From Trueperella abortisuis (GTDB lineage: Bacteria; Actinomycetota; Actinomycetes; Actinomycetales; Actinomycetaceae): a stretch of DNA of 64,000 nt. The DNA lies in contig NZ_JAUSQL010000001.1 in NCBI RefSeq assembly GCF_030811095.1, positions 620,001-684,000 on the forward strand. The letters are read 5' to 3'. The notes beneath the pieces are model-generated. The model saw only the letters and a list, made by a program, of their open reading frames with translations. It was not told where the DNA came from and did no database searches. Shown here piece after piece: positions 54,844 through 63,584 of the stretch (positions are counted from its first letter, which is position 1; each line of letters opens with the position of its first letter). A program made the position numbers and the translations under genes.

Positions 54844-54870
54844 CGGTGCCCGGCCGATGGCCGGGCACCG
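54844..54870 (+). terminator. Terminator after rplQ
   Basis: A 12-bp perfect stem (54844-54855 with 54859-54870) with a GAT loop, then TCGTATCT. Confidence 0.8.
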
Positions 54871-54990
54871 TCGTATCTAGGGCTACTCAGTCCCAGTCCA
54901 CGTTGTCGAGGTCGACGCCGTGGGTGGCCGCATTTGCCTCGATCGCCTCATGGAGCCACTGGGCGAGCCCGGAGGCGACGTCGTCGACGC

Positions 54991-55413
54991 TTAGAAGCTG
55001 GCCTGCGTGGCGCCATCCGTGTCGATTCGTGCGAAGAGGTCGATGAGGTGGGCGCGGATGTCGTCGCGAATCTCGCGGACCTTTTCCATGGGCTGGCCGT
55101 TGGGATCGGCGATGTCCCAATCCTCGTAGCGTGTGCCGGGGAAGATCGGGCATGACTCGCCGCACCCCATGGTGATCACCCAGTCGCATGTGCGCACGTC
55201 CTCGGGGCGTAGCTTCTTCGGTGCAGATTCGGGCCGAAGGCCCATCTCGTCGAGCAGCTGGCGCGTGACGTCGTGGAGCTCGCTGGCGGGCTGCGTGCCG
55301 GCCGACAGGATATGCACGTTGGGCCCGGCCATCTCCTTGGCGAGCGCGGCTGCGATTTGGGAGCGCCCGGCGTTCTTTTGGCAGGCGAACAGGATGGTGA
55401 CTGGCTTTGGCAC
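54991..55413 (-). CDS. ArsC-type low molecular weight phosphatase / arsenate reductase
   Basis: A 140-residue protein with the P-loop CQKNAGRSQ (nucleophile Cys11, CX5RS), the second cysteine region TMGCGESCPIFPG and DPNGQP near the end. The CG..CP pattern fits thiol-dependent arsenate reductases of actinobacteria that use mycothiol or thioredoxin. No other arsenic gene is nearby, so arsenate as substrate is unproven. GTG 55413 has a perfect AAGGAGG site. Same strand as, and downstream of, the ABC transporter. Confidence 0.85.
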   Translation of the reverse strand: MPKPVTILFACQKNAGRSQIAAALAKEMAGPNVHILSAGTQPASELHDVTRQLLDEMGLRPESAPKKLRPEDVRTCDWVITMGCGESCPIFPGTRYEDWDIADPNGQPMEKVREIRDDIRAHLIDLFARIDTDGATQASF

Positions 55414-55539
55414 GTGACCTCCTTGATAGGACCGACGATGCCAGTTTGTCACGTTCTGGCCCGGACGTGGTGGCTGCGCTATGAAGGCCCTTCCAGGTTG
55501 GTAAAGCGAGGTGGGCCGGTCGCCTGACGAGCCGGGAGG

Positions 55540-56301
55540 CTACAGCACCTTCGCGAGGAACTCTTTCGTGCGCGGGTGGCTGGGGTTGTCGAAGACCGCG
55601 GCCGGGGCGCCGGACTCGATGATCTGACCCTCATCCATGAGGATGACTTGGTCGGAGACCTCGCGGGCGAAGCCGATCTCATGGGTGACCACCACCATTG
55701 TCATGCCCTGGGTTGCGAGGGTCTTCATCACGGCGAGCACCTCGCCCACGAGCTCGGGGTCAAGCGCGGAGGTGGGTTCGTCAAAGAGCATGAGCTCGGG
55801 ATCCATGGCGAGCGCGCGGGCGATGGCGACACGTTGCTGCTGGCCGCCGGATAGTTCGGAGGGATAGTGGGTGGCACGGTCGGCGAGGCCGACCTGGGCT
55901 AGAAGCTCCTCGGCGCGTTTCTTGGCGGCCCCCTTCTCTATGCCCTTGACCTGGATGGGTGCCTCCATGACGTTTTCAAGCGCGGTCATGTGGGGAAAGA
56001 GGTTGAAGCGCTGGAAGACCATCCCGATCTGGGTGCGCTGGGCCGCCACCTGCTTCTCGGTGAGCTCATGGAGCTTGCCGTCCACCTCGCGATATCCCAT
56101 GAGCTGCCCGTCGACGACGATTGACCCGGCTTGGATCTTCTCCAGCACGTTGATGCAGCGCAGGATGGTGGACTTGCCGGAGCCGGAGGGGCCGAGGATG
56201 GTGGTGACCGAGCCGCGCGGGACGTCGAAGCTGACGCCTTTCAGGACGTGGAGGTCGCCGAAGAACTTGTGGACGTCGCGGACCTCAACCATGTTGTTCA
56301 T
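55540..56301 (-). CDS. Amino acid ABC transporter ATP-binding protein
   Basis: A 253-residue ATPase of the polar amino acid uptake (GlnQ/HisP) family. Walker A is GPSGSGKST, the Q-loop is in [11 protein letters not shown], the signature is LSGGQQQR, Walker B is [13 protein letters not shown], and the switch His is in VVTHE. ATG 56301 gives the usual N-terminus; TTG 56319 is an alternative. Last gene of a substrate-binding protein, permease, ATPase operon on the minus strand. Confidence 0.93.
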   Translation of the reverse strand: MNNMVEVRDVHKFFGDLHVLKGVSFDVPRGSVTTILGPSGSGKSTILRCINVLEKIQAGSIVVDGQLMGYREVDGKLHELTEKQVAAQRTQIGMVFQRFNLFPHMTALENVMEAPIQVKGIEKGAAKKRAEELLAQVGLADRATHYPSELSGGQQQRVAIARALAMDPELMLFDEPTSALDPELVGEVLAVMKTLATQGMTMVVVTHEIGFAREVSDQVILMDEGQIIESGAPAAVFDNPSHPRTKEFLAKVL

Positions 56302-56344
56302 TGTTTTCTCGTTTCGCAAAGTCGTGGAGGGTGGGACGCGATGT

Positions 56345-57325
56345 CTAGGGCGTGTACTCGATCATCGGGTCGTCGGTGGTGGTGCCGGCGGCGTTGATTG
56401 CGGCCTGGCGTGAGCGACGTTGCTTGGCCTTCGCCCGGCGGGAGAGACGATCGACGTCGCCGTCCTTGACCCCGCGCCCGTAGTAGGCCTCGATGTAGTG
56501 CTGGCCGACCATGAGGATTGAGGTGATGGCGAGGTACCAGATGACGGCGATGAGGAGCCACGGGATCTGACGAAGCGAGGCGAAGCCGAGGGCGTTGGTG
56601 ACGTAGGTCAGGTCGAGGGTGAAGGGGACGGCGGAGACGAGCGAGGTGGTCTTGAGCATGGAGATCGTCTCGTTGCCCGTGGGCGGGATGATGACGCGCA
56701 TGGCTTGCGGGAAGACGATCCGGCGGAGCACCTGGCCGCGCGACATGCCGAGCGCCTTGGCGGCTTCCTCCTGCCCGGCGTCGACGGAGTTGAGGCCGGA
56801 GCGGACGATCTCGGACAGGTAGGCGCCCTCGTTCAGACCTAGGCCGAGCACGGCGTAGATGAACATGGTCCGCTGGAGGTCGCCGGGCACGAGCCGGTTG
56901 GGGTTGATGGTGAAGAAGTCGATCCCCGTCCACGGGATGCCCACCGTGATAGTGGTGAAGAGCGTGCCGATCAGGCCCCAGAAGATGAGCTGGGTGTAGA
57001 TTGGGGTGCCGCGGAAAAACCAGATGTAGGCCATCGCCACCCAGCGTAACACCGGGTTGTGTGAGCGGCGCATGACGGCCATGGTCACGGCGAGGATGAT
57101 GCCGAGCACCATGGCGCCCACCGTGAGTGCGAGCGTCCACCCCACCGCGCGGATGACCTCGGGGCGGAAGAGGTTGTCCCACACCACGTCCCAGTGCCAG
57201 TTGGGGTTGGTGATGAGCACGTTGATAATCATCAGGGCGAAGATGCCAACGATGACGGCTGAGATGATGCGCCCCCAGTGCCGGACCGGGACGGCGTCGA
57301 TGATTTCGATGTTTTCGCGTGGCAT
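56345..57325 (-). CDS. Amino acid ABC transporter permease
   Basis: A 326-residue HisM/GlnP-type permease with about five to six membrane helices and the ATPase-contact motif [24 protein letters not shown] (EAA loop, about 180-205). [13 protein letters not shown] is the typical family signature. N-terminal (about 20) and C-terminal (about 45, basic then polar) cytoplasmic tails. It lies 44 bases before the ATPase gene and 90 after the binding protein gene. Confidence 0.93.
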   Translation of the reverse strand: MPRENIEIIDAVPVRHWGRIISAVIVGIFALMIINVLITNPNWHWDVVWDNLFRPEVIRAVGWTLALTVGAMVLGIILAVTMAVMRRSHNPVLRWVAMAYIWFFRGTPIYTQLIFWGLIGTLFTTITVGIPWTGIDFFTINPNRLVPGDLQRTMFIYAVLGLGLNEGAYLSEIVRSGLNSVDAGQEEAAKALGMSRGQVLRRIVFPQAMRVIIPPTGNETISMLKTTSLVSAVPFTLDLTYVTNALGFASLRQIPWLLIAVIWYLAITSILMVGQHYIEAYYGRGVKDGDVDRLSRRAKAKQRRSRQAAINAAGTTTDDPMIEYTP

Positions 57326-57415
57326 GGGTGAGCTTTCTCGGGCGGGCCGGGCGGGCCGGCATGGGCTAGTGGGCGAGCGGTAGGCCGCGGCGTTCGCGCC
57401 GCGGCCGGTGCCCGG

Positions 57416-58315
57416 TTAGGCGGCGGGGTTGAGCACGGCCTCGCCGGCCACGCCCTCGGAGATGCCCCAGGTGTTGAAGATCTTGGTCAGCTCGCCGTCG
57501 TCCATGAGCTTCTGGAGGGCGGCCTGGATGGCGGCGGTGAGTTCGGGGTTGTCCTTGGTCGTGACAATGCCGTAGGAAGCCGAGTCTTCGACCTCGCCAA
57601 TGCGTTCGATCTTGCCCTCGTTGAGTGAGATAGCGTAGTCGGCGACGGGGGAGTCGGTGTACATGGCATCGACTTGGCCGGAGGCGACGCGTAGCGTGAC
57701 GGCGGACTGCTCGGACAGGGACTGAATCTGGATCGGGTTGTCCTTGCACTGGTTGGCGTTCATGTCGGTGAGGACTTCCTCCTGGTAGGTGCCGGTCTGG
57801 ACACCGACGACCTTGCCGCACGGCTTGGTCTGGTCGAAGCCGGTCGGATTGCCCGCGGGGACGGCCCAGGCGGAACCCGCTTGGAGGTATGCGATCATGT
57901 CGACTACCTCTTCGCGCTCGGCGTTGATGGTGAAGTTGGCGATGCCGACCTCATAGCGCGAACCCATGCCGGGGATGATGGAGGCGAACTCGGCCTGCTG
58001 GAATTCGACCTCGAGGCCGAGGATCTTGCCGATGGCGTTGCCCATGTCGATGTCGTAGCCGAGGGGGGTGACGCCGTCGGAGGCGTAGAACTCGGCGGGG
58101 GCGAAGAAGATGTTGGTGCCAACCACGAGCTTGCCATCGGCGGCGATTGCGTCGGGGACCATGGCGGCGATCTTCTCGTCCTTGGTGATGGACGACAGGT
58201 CGGTAGCGAGCTTGTCGCTGCCGGTGGTGGTATCGGTGGTGGCGTCGTCGTTCGAACAGGCCGCGAGCGTGAGTGCAAGGGTGGCGGCTGCGATGGCCGA
58301 GATCGTGCGCTTCAT
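57416..58315 (-). CDS. Polar amino acid ABC transporter substrate-binding lipoprotein
   Basis: A 299-residue family 3 solute-binding protein. Signal peptide with lipobox LAAC, lipid-modified Cys at about 20, then an acidic/Thr-rich linker. The ligand-binding region has KLVVGTNIFFAPAEFY, GYDIDMGNAIGK and VDMIAYLQAGSAW, and the second lobe VVGVQTGTYQEEVL. Ligand unknown, probably a polar or charged amino acid. First gene of the transporter operon. Confidence 0.93.
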   Translation of the reverse strand: MKRTISAIAAATLALTLAACSNDDATTDTTTGSDKLATDLSSITKDEKIAAMVPDAIAADGKLVVGTNIFFAPAEFYASDGVTPLGYDIDMGNAIGKILGLEVEFQQAEFASIIPGMGSRYEVGIANFTINAEREEVVDMIAYLQAGSAWAVPAGNPTGFDQTKPCGKVVGVQTGTYQEEVLTDMNANQCKDNPIQIQSLSEQSAVTLRVASGQVDAMYTDSPVADYAISLNEGKIERIGEVEDSASYGIVTTKDNPELTAAIQAALQKLMDDGELTKIFNTWGISEGVAGEAVLNPAA

Positions 58316-58359
58316 GATTCCTCCGTAGAACGTTGTTGCGCCTGCCTGGCGCTATCACG

Positions 58360-58390
58360 AGTATATGCGCTCGAGCGAATAAGTATGCAA
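58360..58390 (-). promoter_or_regulatory. Probable promoter of the ABC transporter operon
   Basis: On the minus strand, TTGCAT (58390-58385) and TATACT (58365-58360) are 19 bases apart, about 45 bases before the binding protein ATG. Confidence 0.45.
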
Positions 58391-58454
58391 CATGTTCACG
58401 GTGTGGTCGCCCACAGTGCCTACGACGTCGGGTGCGGATTGACGAGGTCGGGTG

Positions 58455-59222
58455 CTACCTATTGACCATCGACCAGGCGCGCACGCCCCCCGCCATGCCG
58501 GCCATGTTGGGAACCCAGGTGGCCTGAGGCATCCGGGCGCGCACGGACGCGGTCACCCGGGCGGCGTTGCCTCCCCCGATGTAGAGGGAGTCCCAACGGA
58601 AGACGGGCCAGAGGGTCTCGACGGCTTTGGCCACGCGCCGCGACCACGCGGAATCGCCAAGGCGGACGCGCTCGTGCTCGCCGAGGATGTCGTCGAAGGT
58701 GAGCCCCCAGCGCACCGTGGCGTGGGAGATCTCGAGGTGGGGGGCAAGCACGCCGTTGTCGAGGAAGGCCGATCCCAAGCCGGTTCCGAGGGTGAGGACG
58801 AGCTCGAGGCCCTTCCCGGAGACGATGCCGGCGGCGGCGACCTCGGCGTCGTTGAGCACGAGCGCCGGAGCGTCGAAGCGTGACTCGAGCGCGGTCTGCA
58901 TGTCCTGGCCGGTCCAAGCGTGCTCGAGGTTGGGAAGAATGCGAGTATGGGGGCCGGCACGGCGGATGTAGTGCGGTGTGTAGACCACTACGCCGTGGCG
59001 GATCATGCCAGGCATGCCAAGCGTCACCCGATCGAAGTGCGGCTCGCCGAGCTCGGCCAGCTGGCGTTCGATGACTTGCAGCAGATCCTCGGGGGAGAAG
59101 GGGTAGGGGACAGGGGTGCGCACGACGTCGCTGCGCTGGAACCCACCCGCGTCGAGGACACAGGACTTGATGCCGCCTCCACCGCAGTCGACGGCGAGGG
59201 TGAAAAGAGGGGACGCGTCCAT
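58455..59222 (-). CDS. ROK-family kinase, polyphosphate glucokinase-like
   Basis: A 255-residue sugar kinase. ATP phosphate-binding motif LAVDCGGGGIKS is near the start, the catalytic-base region is VLNDAEVAAAG, and LGTGLGSAFLDNGVLAPHLE resembles the polyphosphate glucokinase signature. The usual ELGH is replaced by EISH, and zinc cysteines of classic ROK proteins are absent. It probably phosphorylates glucose or a related sugar. ATG 59222 has a poor ribosome binding site. Divergent from truA. Confidence 0.75.
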   Translation of the reverse strand: MDASPLFTLAVDCGGGGIKSCVLDAGGFQRSDVVRTPVPYPFSPEDLLQVIERQLAELGEPHFDRVTLGMPGMIRHGVVVYTPHYIRRAGPHTRILPNLEHAWTGQDMQTALESRFDAPALVLNDAEVAAAGIVSGKGLELVLTLGTGLGSAFLDNGVLAPHLEISHATVRWGLTFDDILGEHERVRLGDSAWSRRVAKAVETLWPVFRWDSLYIGGGNAARVTASVRARMPQATWVPNMAGMAGGVRAWSMVNR

Positions 59223-59295
59223 ACTTAGACGGTAGCGCAAAAGTAAGGACATTCGATAATTTCGACCGACCGCCTCAGCCCCGTAGGCTGGAGGC

Positions 59296-60138
59296 ATGAG
59301 GATTCGCATCGATCTGTCCTACGACGGCGCCGGCTTCCACGGCTGGGCCGCCCAGCCTGGCCTGCGCACGGTTCAGGGTGAGCTCGAGTCGGCGCTGGCG
59401 ATGATCCTGCGCCAGGAGGTGGCGCTGACGGTGGCGGGCCGCACCGACGCCGGGGTGCATGCCGCCGGCCAGTGCGCGCACTTCGACGTCGAGCCCGCGG
59501 CATGGGAGGCCTTGCCCGGCCGATCAAGCCGCACCCCGGGCGAGGCGCTCGTGGCGAAGGTCAACGCGATCACGGCGCGGCGCGCCGGTGGGGCGCCGGG
59601 CTACACCGACGTCGTGGTGACGAACGCGCGGGCGGTCCCGGACGACTTCGACGCCCGGTTCTCCGCGCTGTGGCGGCGATACAGCTACCGGATCGCCGAC
59701 GGGGTCGCCTCCTGGAACCCGTGTCGCCGCGACGTGCTCTGGCTGAATTACGCTCTCGACGTCGACGCGATGAACCGGGCGGCGCAGACCCTGCTGGGCG
59801 AGCACGACTTCCTCTCCTTCTGCAAGCCGCGCGAGGGGGCCTCGACGGTGCGTACCCTCCTCGAGCTAGACTTCGCGCGCGAGGACGGGATGATTGTCGG
59901 CAGCGCCAAGGCCGACGCGTTCTGCCACTCGCAGGTGCGCACGCTCATGGGTACCCTCATCGAGGTCGGGCGCGGCGCGCGCGACGAGGGCTGGCCGGCC
60001 GCGCGCCTGGAAGAAGCGGTGCGCAACGGCGAGGTCGTCGTCGCCCCGCCCCACCCCCTCACCCTTGAGGAGATCGGCTATCCGGACGCCGAGCGATACG
60101 GTGAGCAGGCGCGCCTGACGCGCCGCTACCGAGGCTAG
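59296..60138 (+). CDS. truA: tRNA pseudouridine synthase A
   Basis: A 280-residue enzyme making pseudouridine at tRNA positions 38-40. The N-terminal RIRIDLSYDGAGFHGWA and catalytic Asp in AGRTDAGVHA are intact; RRYSYRI and SFCKPREGAST follow. In many actinobacteria truA follows rplQ directly; here about 4.4 kb of transport and kinase genes lie between, all on the opposite strand. Confidence 0.95.
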   Translation: MRIRIDLSYDGAGFHGWAAQPGLRTVQGELESALAMILRQEVALTVAGRTDAGVHAAGQCAHFDVEPAAWEALPGRSSRTPGEALVAKVNAITARRAGGAPGYTDVVVTNARAVPDDFDARFSALWRRYSYRIADGVASWNPCRRDVLWLNYALDVDAMNRAAQTLLGEHDFLSFCKPREGASTVRTLLELDFAREDGMIVGSAKADAFCHSQVRTLMGTLIEVGRGARDEGWPAARLEEAVRNGEVVVAPPHPLTLEEIGYPDAERYGEQARLTRRYRG

Positions 60139-60198
60139 CCTCACAGTTTTTCCACTTCCGCTCGGGCCGCCGTGCTGTTAGCGTTGACCACGCAAGGG

Positions 60199-60274
60199 AG
60201 CCCCTTGGTCGGAAGGCCAAGGGGCTTCGTTCTGCCCGGGGTATCCCGGGCGGGAAAGCGCGGCAGCCTGCCGC
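60199..60274 (+). terminator. Terminator plus two further hairpins between truA and mgsA
   Basis: Hairpin one: AGCCCCTTGG (60199-60208) with CCAAGGGGCT (60217-60226), followed by TCGTTCT: likely truA terminator. Hairpin two: GCCCGGG/CCCGGGC (60234-60251, loop GTAT). Hairpin three: GCGGCA/TGCCGC (60260-60274). The last two precede the mgsA ribosome binding site (CTAGGAGG). Confidence 0.65.
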
Positions 60275-60300
60275 ATGAGTGACATCCTAGGAGGTGTCAG

Positions 60301-60744
60301 ATGAGAATTGCATTGGTCGCACACGATCGCAAGAAGCAAGAGCTTCTGGAGTGGACTCAGTACAATTACCCCGTGCTGAAGGAGCACATCCTGTGTGGTA
60401 CGGGTACCACCGCGACTCTGATTCGCAATGAGACCGGCCTCGACGTCGAAATCCTGAAGTCGGGCCCCAAGGGCGGAGACGCCCAGATCGGCGCACGCAT
60501 CGTCGAGAATCGCCTGGACGCGATGTTCTTCTTCTGGGATCCGGAGGCGGCTCAGCCCCACGATCCCGACGTGAAGGCGCTGCTGCGCCTGGCCACCCAG
60601 TACAACATTCCCGTGGCGATGAACCGCGCTACCGCGGACATCATCGTGGGAAGCCCGTTGTTCTACAACGAGGGCTATGAGCGCGCCCTGTACGATCCGG
60701 CGCTTCGCGATCCGTACGAGGTTCTCGACATCGTCGAGGCCTAA
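60301..60744 (+). CDS. mgsA: Methylglyoxal synthase
   Basis: A 147-residue protein converting dihydroxyacetone phosphate to methylglyoxal and phosphate, a glycolysis overflow bypass. The N-terminus [16 protein letters not shown], the phosphate-binding GTGTTAT region, the catalytic Asp in [11 protein letters not shown] and the [21 protein letters not shown] segment match the family. ATG 60301 follows GGAGGTGTC. No sugar-phosphate gene is adjacent. Confidence 0.93.
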   Translation: MRIALVAHDRKKQELLEWTQYNYPVLKEHILCGTGTTATLIRNETGLDVEILKSGPKGGDAQIGARIVENRLDAMFFFWDPEAAQPHDPDVKALLRLATQYNIPVAMNRATADIIVGSPLFYNEGYERALYDPALRDPYEVLDIVEA

Positions 60745-60837
60745 GGGCAATCTTCGCCGCGCGCCATCGTTCGGGCGGGCACCAATGCTGCGAAGGTTTG
60801 GTGGTAACCGTCAGGGAAACGGCGCGGGGCGAAAAGA

Positions 60838-60865
60838 GAGCGGCGAGTATGTCTACTCGCCGCTC
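60838..60865. terminator. Bidirectional terminator between mgsA and a convergent gene
   Basis: A 12-bp perfect stem (60838-60849 with 60854-60865) and a TGTC loop, with TTT after it on the plus strand and an A-run before it (GAAAAGA), so it can serve both strands. Confidence 0.8.
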
Positions 60866-60911
60866 TTTCGTTGCGATCGTCCGTTATCGCACGTCTTGCC
60901 CGCCGCGGTCC

Positions 60912-61322
60912 CTATCTGGCGAGGGAGCGGGCGGCCATCACCTCGTCGACGTAGCTGAAGTTAATCCGCGCGTCGGCACCGGAGGCCGTCGGGGAAAGAG
61001 CGGCCGCATCCCGGTGCGCGCCGTGGGCCGCCATCGTGCGGTGAGCCTTCGTGGCGATGAGCTGCTTGAGGTAGGCCCGCTTGACGGTCAGCACCACGTA
61101 GAGGCCGATGAGGGTGAACATGGCGTTGGAGAAGACCGAGGGCCAGGCCCCGGTGGCCGAGGCGAGGATGACCATGAACAGGCCCGAGCTGATGCACATG
61201 AACTGGTAGCGCAGTGAATCGGCCGCGAGCTTGCCGGTGGATACGAGGTAGTATCCACCGAGGTATAGCGCGGCTCCCAGCCATCCCATGCCCTGAGCGA
61301 GGGCCTGCATCGTTTCGTTCAC
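60912..61322 (-). CDS. Small membrane protein, CBU_0592-like
   Basis: A 136-residue protein with about three membrane helices in the first 85 residues (GWLGAALYLGGYYLVSTGKL, then a YQFMCISSGLFMVILAS helix, then a WPSVFSNAMFTLIGLYVVLT helix) and a polar Ala/His-rich tail. The G..LY...Y.L pattern and AWPSV..N..W/F..IG resemble the CBU_0592 domain, whose function is unknown. GTG 61322 is chosen; ATG 61310 is an alternative. Divergent from the LysR gene. Confidence 0.6.
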   Translation of the reverse strand: MNETMQALAQGMGWLGAALYLGGYYLVSTGKLAADSLRYQFMCISSGLFMVILASATGAWPSVFSNAMFTLIGLYVVLTVKRAYLKQLIATKAHRTMAAHGAHRDAAALSPTASGADARINFSYVDEVMAARSLAR

Positions 61323-61393
61323 GGCCCCATTCTGATGCCGCAAAAAGTTAATTACAATTGAAATAAACTGGAGTTGGGATTAAGTTTTACTTC
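61323..61393. promoter_or_regulatory. AT-rich divergent promoter before the LysR gene
   Basis: A 71-base gap much richer in A/T than its surroundings. TTGAAA (61358-61363) and TTAAGT (61380-61385) are 16 bases apart and end only 8 bases before the LysR ATG, which has no ribosome binding site, suggesting a leaderless message. A TTAATTACAATTGAA stretch could hold a LysR-type box. Confidence 0.4.
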
Positions 61394-62329
61394 ATGGCAA
61401 TTTCGGTACAACGTCTTGACTTTCTCTTGGCCGTCTCGAGGGAGGGCGGCATCCAGGCGGCGGCCGACGCCCTGCGAGTTTCACCCTCCGCCGTAAGCCA
61501 GCAAATCCGCAAGCTGGAGCGGGAATGCGGGTCCGAACTTCTTGTGCGCACCCACTCCGGGGCGGTGCTGACGGAGGCGGGTAAGATCGTCGTCGCCGGC
61601 GCGGAACGCATCGAAAGTGAACTCGATCGCACCGTCCGCGAGTTGCTCGAGGCCGACGGCGTGCCCACGGGAATCGTTCGCCTCGCCTCGTTCCAGACCG
61701 TCATCCGCGGCCTCGTCCTACCCAACCTCGACATCTTCGCCGAGCGGGCCCCCGGCATCGATCTTCACCTGCGTGAGTCCACCGCCGACGCCGCGCTGGC
61801 GGCCGTCCGCCGCGGCCGGGCCGATATCGCCGTGCTCGAGTACGACTCCGAGATCCCGCGCGGACCGCGCGGGGTGAATGTGGCGCCGCTCCTGCAAGAA
61901 CCGTGGTACATGGTCTACCCCTCCACGTACCCCGATCCGAGCGACCCCCGCGAGCTCGCCGGCGAAACGTGGCTCGGGGTCGACCCGGACACCGCCGCCG
62001 GGATCGCCACGACGAGGCTGTCCCAACAGTGGGGGTTCACGACGTCGAGCAAGTACGTCTACGAAGACTACGACGTCGCGCTGCACATGGTCGCCACCGG
62101 ACTCGGCATCGCGGTCTTGCCCAAGCTCGGGCTGGGTACGCTTCCCGACGGCGTGAAGGTGCGGATGCTGACGGGCCTCGGCACCCGCCGGCTCGTCTTA
62201 TGCGTCTCCGCGGCACGCTCGCGGCAGTCCGACACCATCGATCACACGTGCAAGGTACTGCGCCAGATCGCGCTCACGCAGTGGGAACAGAGGGACATGA
62301 ACGCGGCCCCAACCACCACTCAGGTGTAA
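61394..62329 (+). CDS. LysR-family transcriptional regulator
   Basis: A 311-residue regulator. The N-terminal winged helix-turn-helix (about 1-60: QRLDFLLAVSREGGIQAAADALRVSPSAVSQQIRKLE) is followed by a linker helix and a two-lobed effector domain (about 90-295). Likely target is the divergent small membrane protein or the convergent M20/AbgT genes; the effector is unknown. The short C-terminal tail (NAAPTTTQV) is polar. Confidence 0.88.
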   Translation: MAISVQRLDFLLAVSREGGIQAAADALRVSPSAVSQQIRKLERECGSELLVRTHSGAVLTEAGKIVVAGAERIESELDRTVRELLEADGVPTGIVRLASFQTVIRGLVLPNLDIFAERAPGIDLHLRESTADAALAAVRRGRADIAVLEYDSEIPRGPRGVNVAPLLQEPWYMVYPSTYPDPSDPRELAGETWLGVDPDTAAGIATTRLSQQWGFTTSSKYVYEDYDVALHMVATGLGIAVLPKLGLGTLPDGVKVRMLTGLGTRRLVLCVSAARSRQSDTIDHTCKVLRQIALTQWEQRDMNAAPTTTQV

Positions 62330-62372
62330 GTCGGGGCCGCGTCACCGCGTCGCCGGGTGAGAGCGCGAGGCG

Positions 62373-63554
62373 TTAGGCCTTGGCGAGGCGTTCGCGATTC
62401 TTCACGACGTCGATGCACAGCTGCAGGGCGATCTCGAGGGCGTCCTCGTCGAAGCCGAAGCTCGGGTTGTGGTGGCCGGCGTCGAAGCCCTTCTCGGGGT
62501 TTCCGGCGCCGACGAACACGTACGTGGCCGGCGCGACGCGGGAGAACTCGGCAAAGTCCTCCCCGCCCAACATGGCCTCATCCGCGATGACCTTGCCCGG
62601 CCAATGCGACTCGGCGAGCTCACGCACGATCGCCGTGCGCGCCGGGTCGTTCCACGTCATGGGGTAGCCCACGAGGTAGTCAAGGTCGATGGCGAGGCCA
62701 GGGTTGGCCCGTTCCATGCCCGCGCACAGGTCCTCCATGACGGAGCGCACCCGGGCCTGGACCTCGTCCTTGTGCGTGCGCACGACGCCGCCAATGCGGG
62801 CCGTGGGCGGGATGACGTTGAGGGCGTCGGCGGTGCCGGCCTCCATGAAGGTGGTGGTGACGACGGCGGGCTGGCGGCCATCGACGCGGGTGGCGGCGAT
62901 GGAGAGGAGCTGGTTGGCCATCGTCGTCGCTGCAATGACGGGCGAGACGGCGGACTCCGGGGTGGAGGCGTGGGCGCCCTGACCCGTGAAGGTCATCGTC
63001 CACAGGTCCGAGTTTGCCGACGCCGGCCCGTCCTTGATGTCGACGAGTCCGACGGGGACGGTGGCCCACAGGTGGAAGCCGAAAATGTAGTCGAAGTCGT
63101 TGAACTGGCCGGTGGCGACCATCTCCTTCGCGCCGCCCGGAGGGGTCTCCTCGGCGTGTTGGAAGATCCCCACGATCGTCCCGTCAAGCTCTCCTAGGTG
63201 GTCCTCCACCCACGCCATGGCGGAGAGCACGACGGACATGTGCCCGTCGTGCCCGCAGCCGTGCATGCGGTGGGGGATCTTGGAGGCGAAGTCGAGGTCG
63301 GGGCGATCCTCGTCCATGACCAGCCCGTCAATGTCCGTGCGCAGGCCGATCTTCGGCCCGGGGCGCCCGGTGTCGAACACCGCGATGAGCGATGTCGGCG
63401 TCGGGTTGGACAGTTGCGCGTGCGGGGCGCGCCGGGAGAGCACCTCGCGTAGATACCTCACGGTCTCGTGCTCCTCGAAGGAGGCCTCGGGGTGGGCGTG
63501 CAGGTGCCTGCGCCACGCGATCATGTCGTGCACATATGGTTCAGTATCACTCAT
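62373..63554 (-). CDS. M20D-family amidohydrolase (AbgB/hippurate hydrolase-like)
   Basis: A 393-residue metallopeptidase. RRHLHAHPEASFEE at the N-terminus, metal-binding HGCGHDGH and FQHAEETPPGGAKEM, the dimerisation-lid insertion with GAHASTPESAVSPV, and late HHNPSFGFDEDALEIA are the M20D pattern. It probably hydrolyses an N-acyl or aromatic amide of an amino acid. It lies 30 bases downstream of an AbgT-type transporter on the same strand, as in p-aminobenzoyl-glutamate use, so that substrate class is plausible. Confidence 0.88.
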   Translation of the reverse strand: MSDTEPYVHDMIAWRRHLHAHPEASFEEHETVRYLREVLSRRAPHAQLSNPTPTSLIAVFDTGRPGPKIGLRTDIDGLVMDEDRPDLDFASKIPHRMHGCGHDGHMSVVLSAMAWVEDHLGELDGTIVGIFQHAEETPPGGAKEMVATGQFNDFDYIFGFHLWATVPVGLVDIKDGPASANSDLWTMTFTGQGAHASTPESAVSPVIAATTMANQLLSIAATRVDGRQPAVVTTTFMEAGTADALNVIPPTARIGGVVRTHKDEVQARVRSVMEDLCAGMERANPGLAIDLDYLVGYPMTWNDPARTAIVRELAESHWPGKVIADEAMLGGEDFAEFSRVAPATYVFVGAGNPEKGFDAGHHNPSFGFDEDALEIALQLCIDVVKNRERLAKA

Positions 63555-63584
63555 TGTTATTCCTCGATAGGTTCCTATCTGACC

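Noticed and set aside
56298..57362. Second minus-strand frame of 354 codons across the ABC permease gene
   Set aside because: Its translation is His/Arg/Pro-rich with no domain, whereas the frame at 56345-57325 has clear permease helices and the EAA loop.
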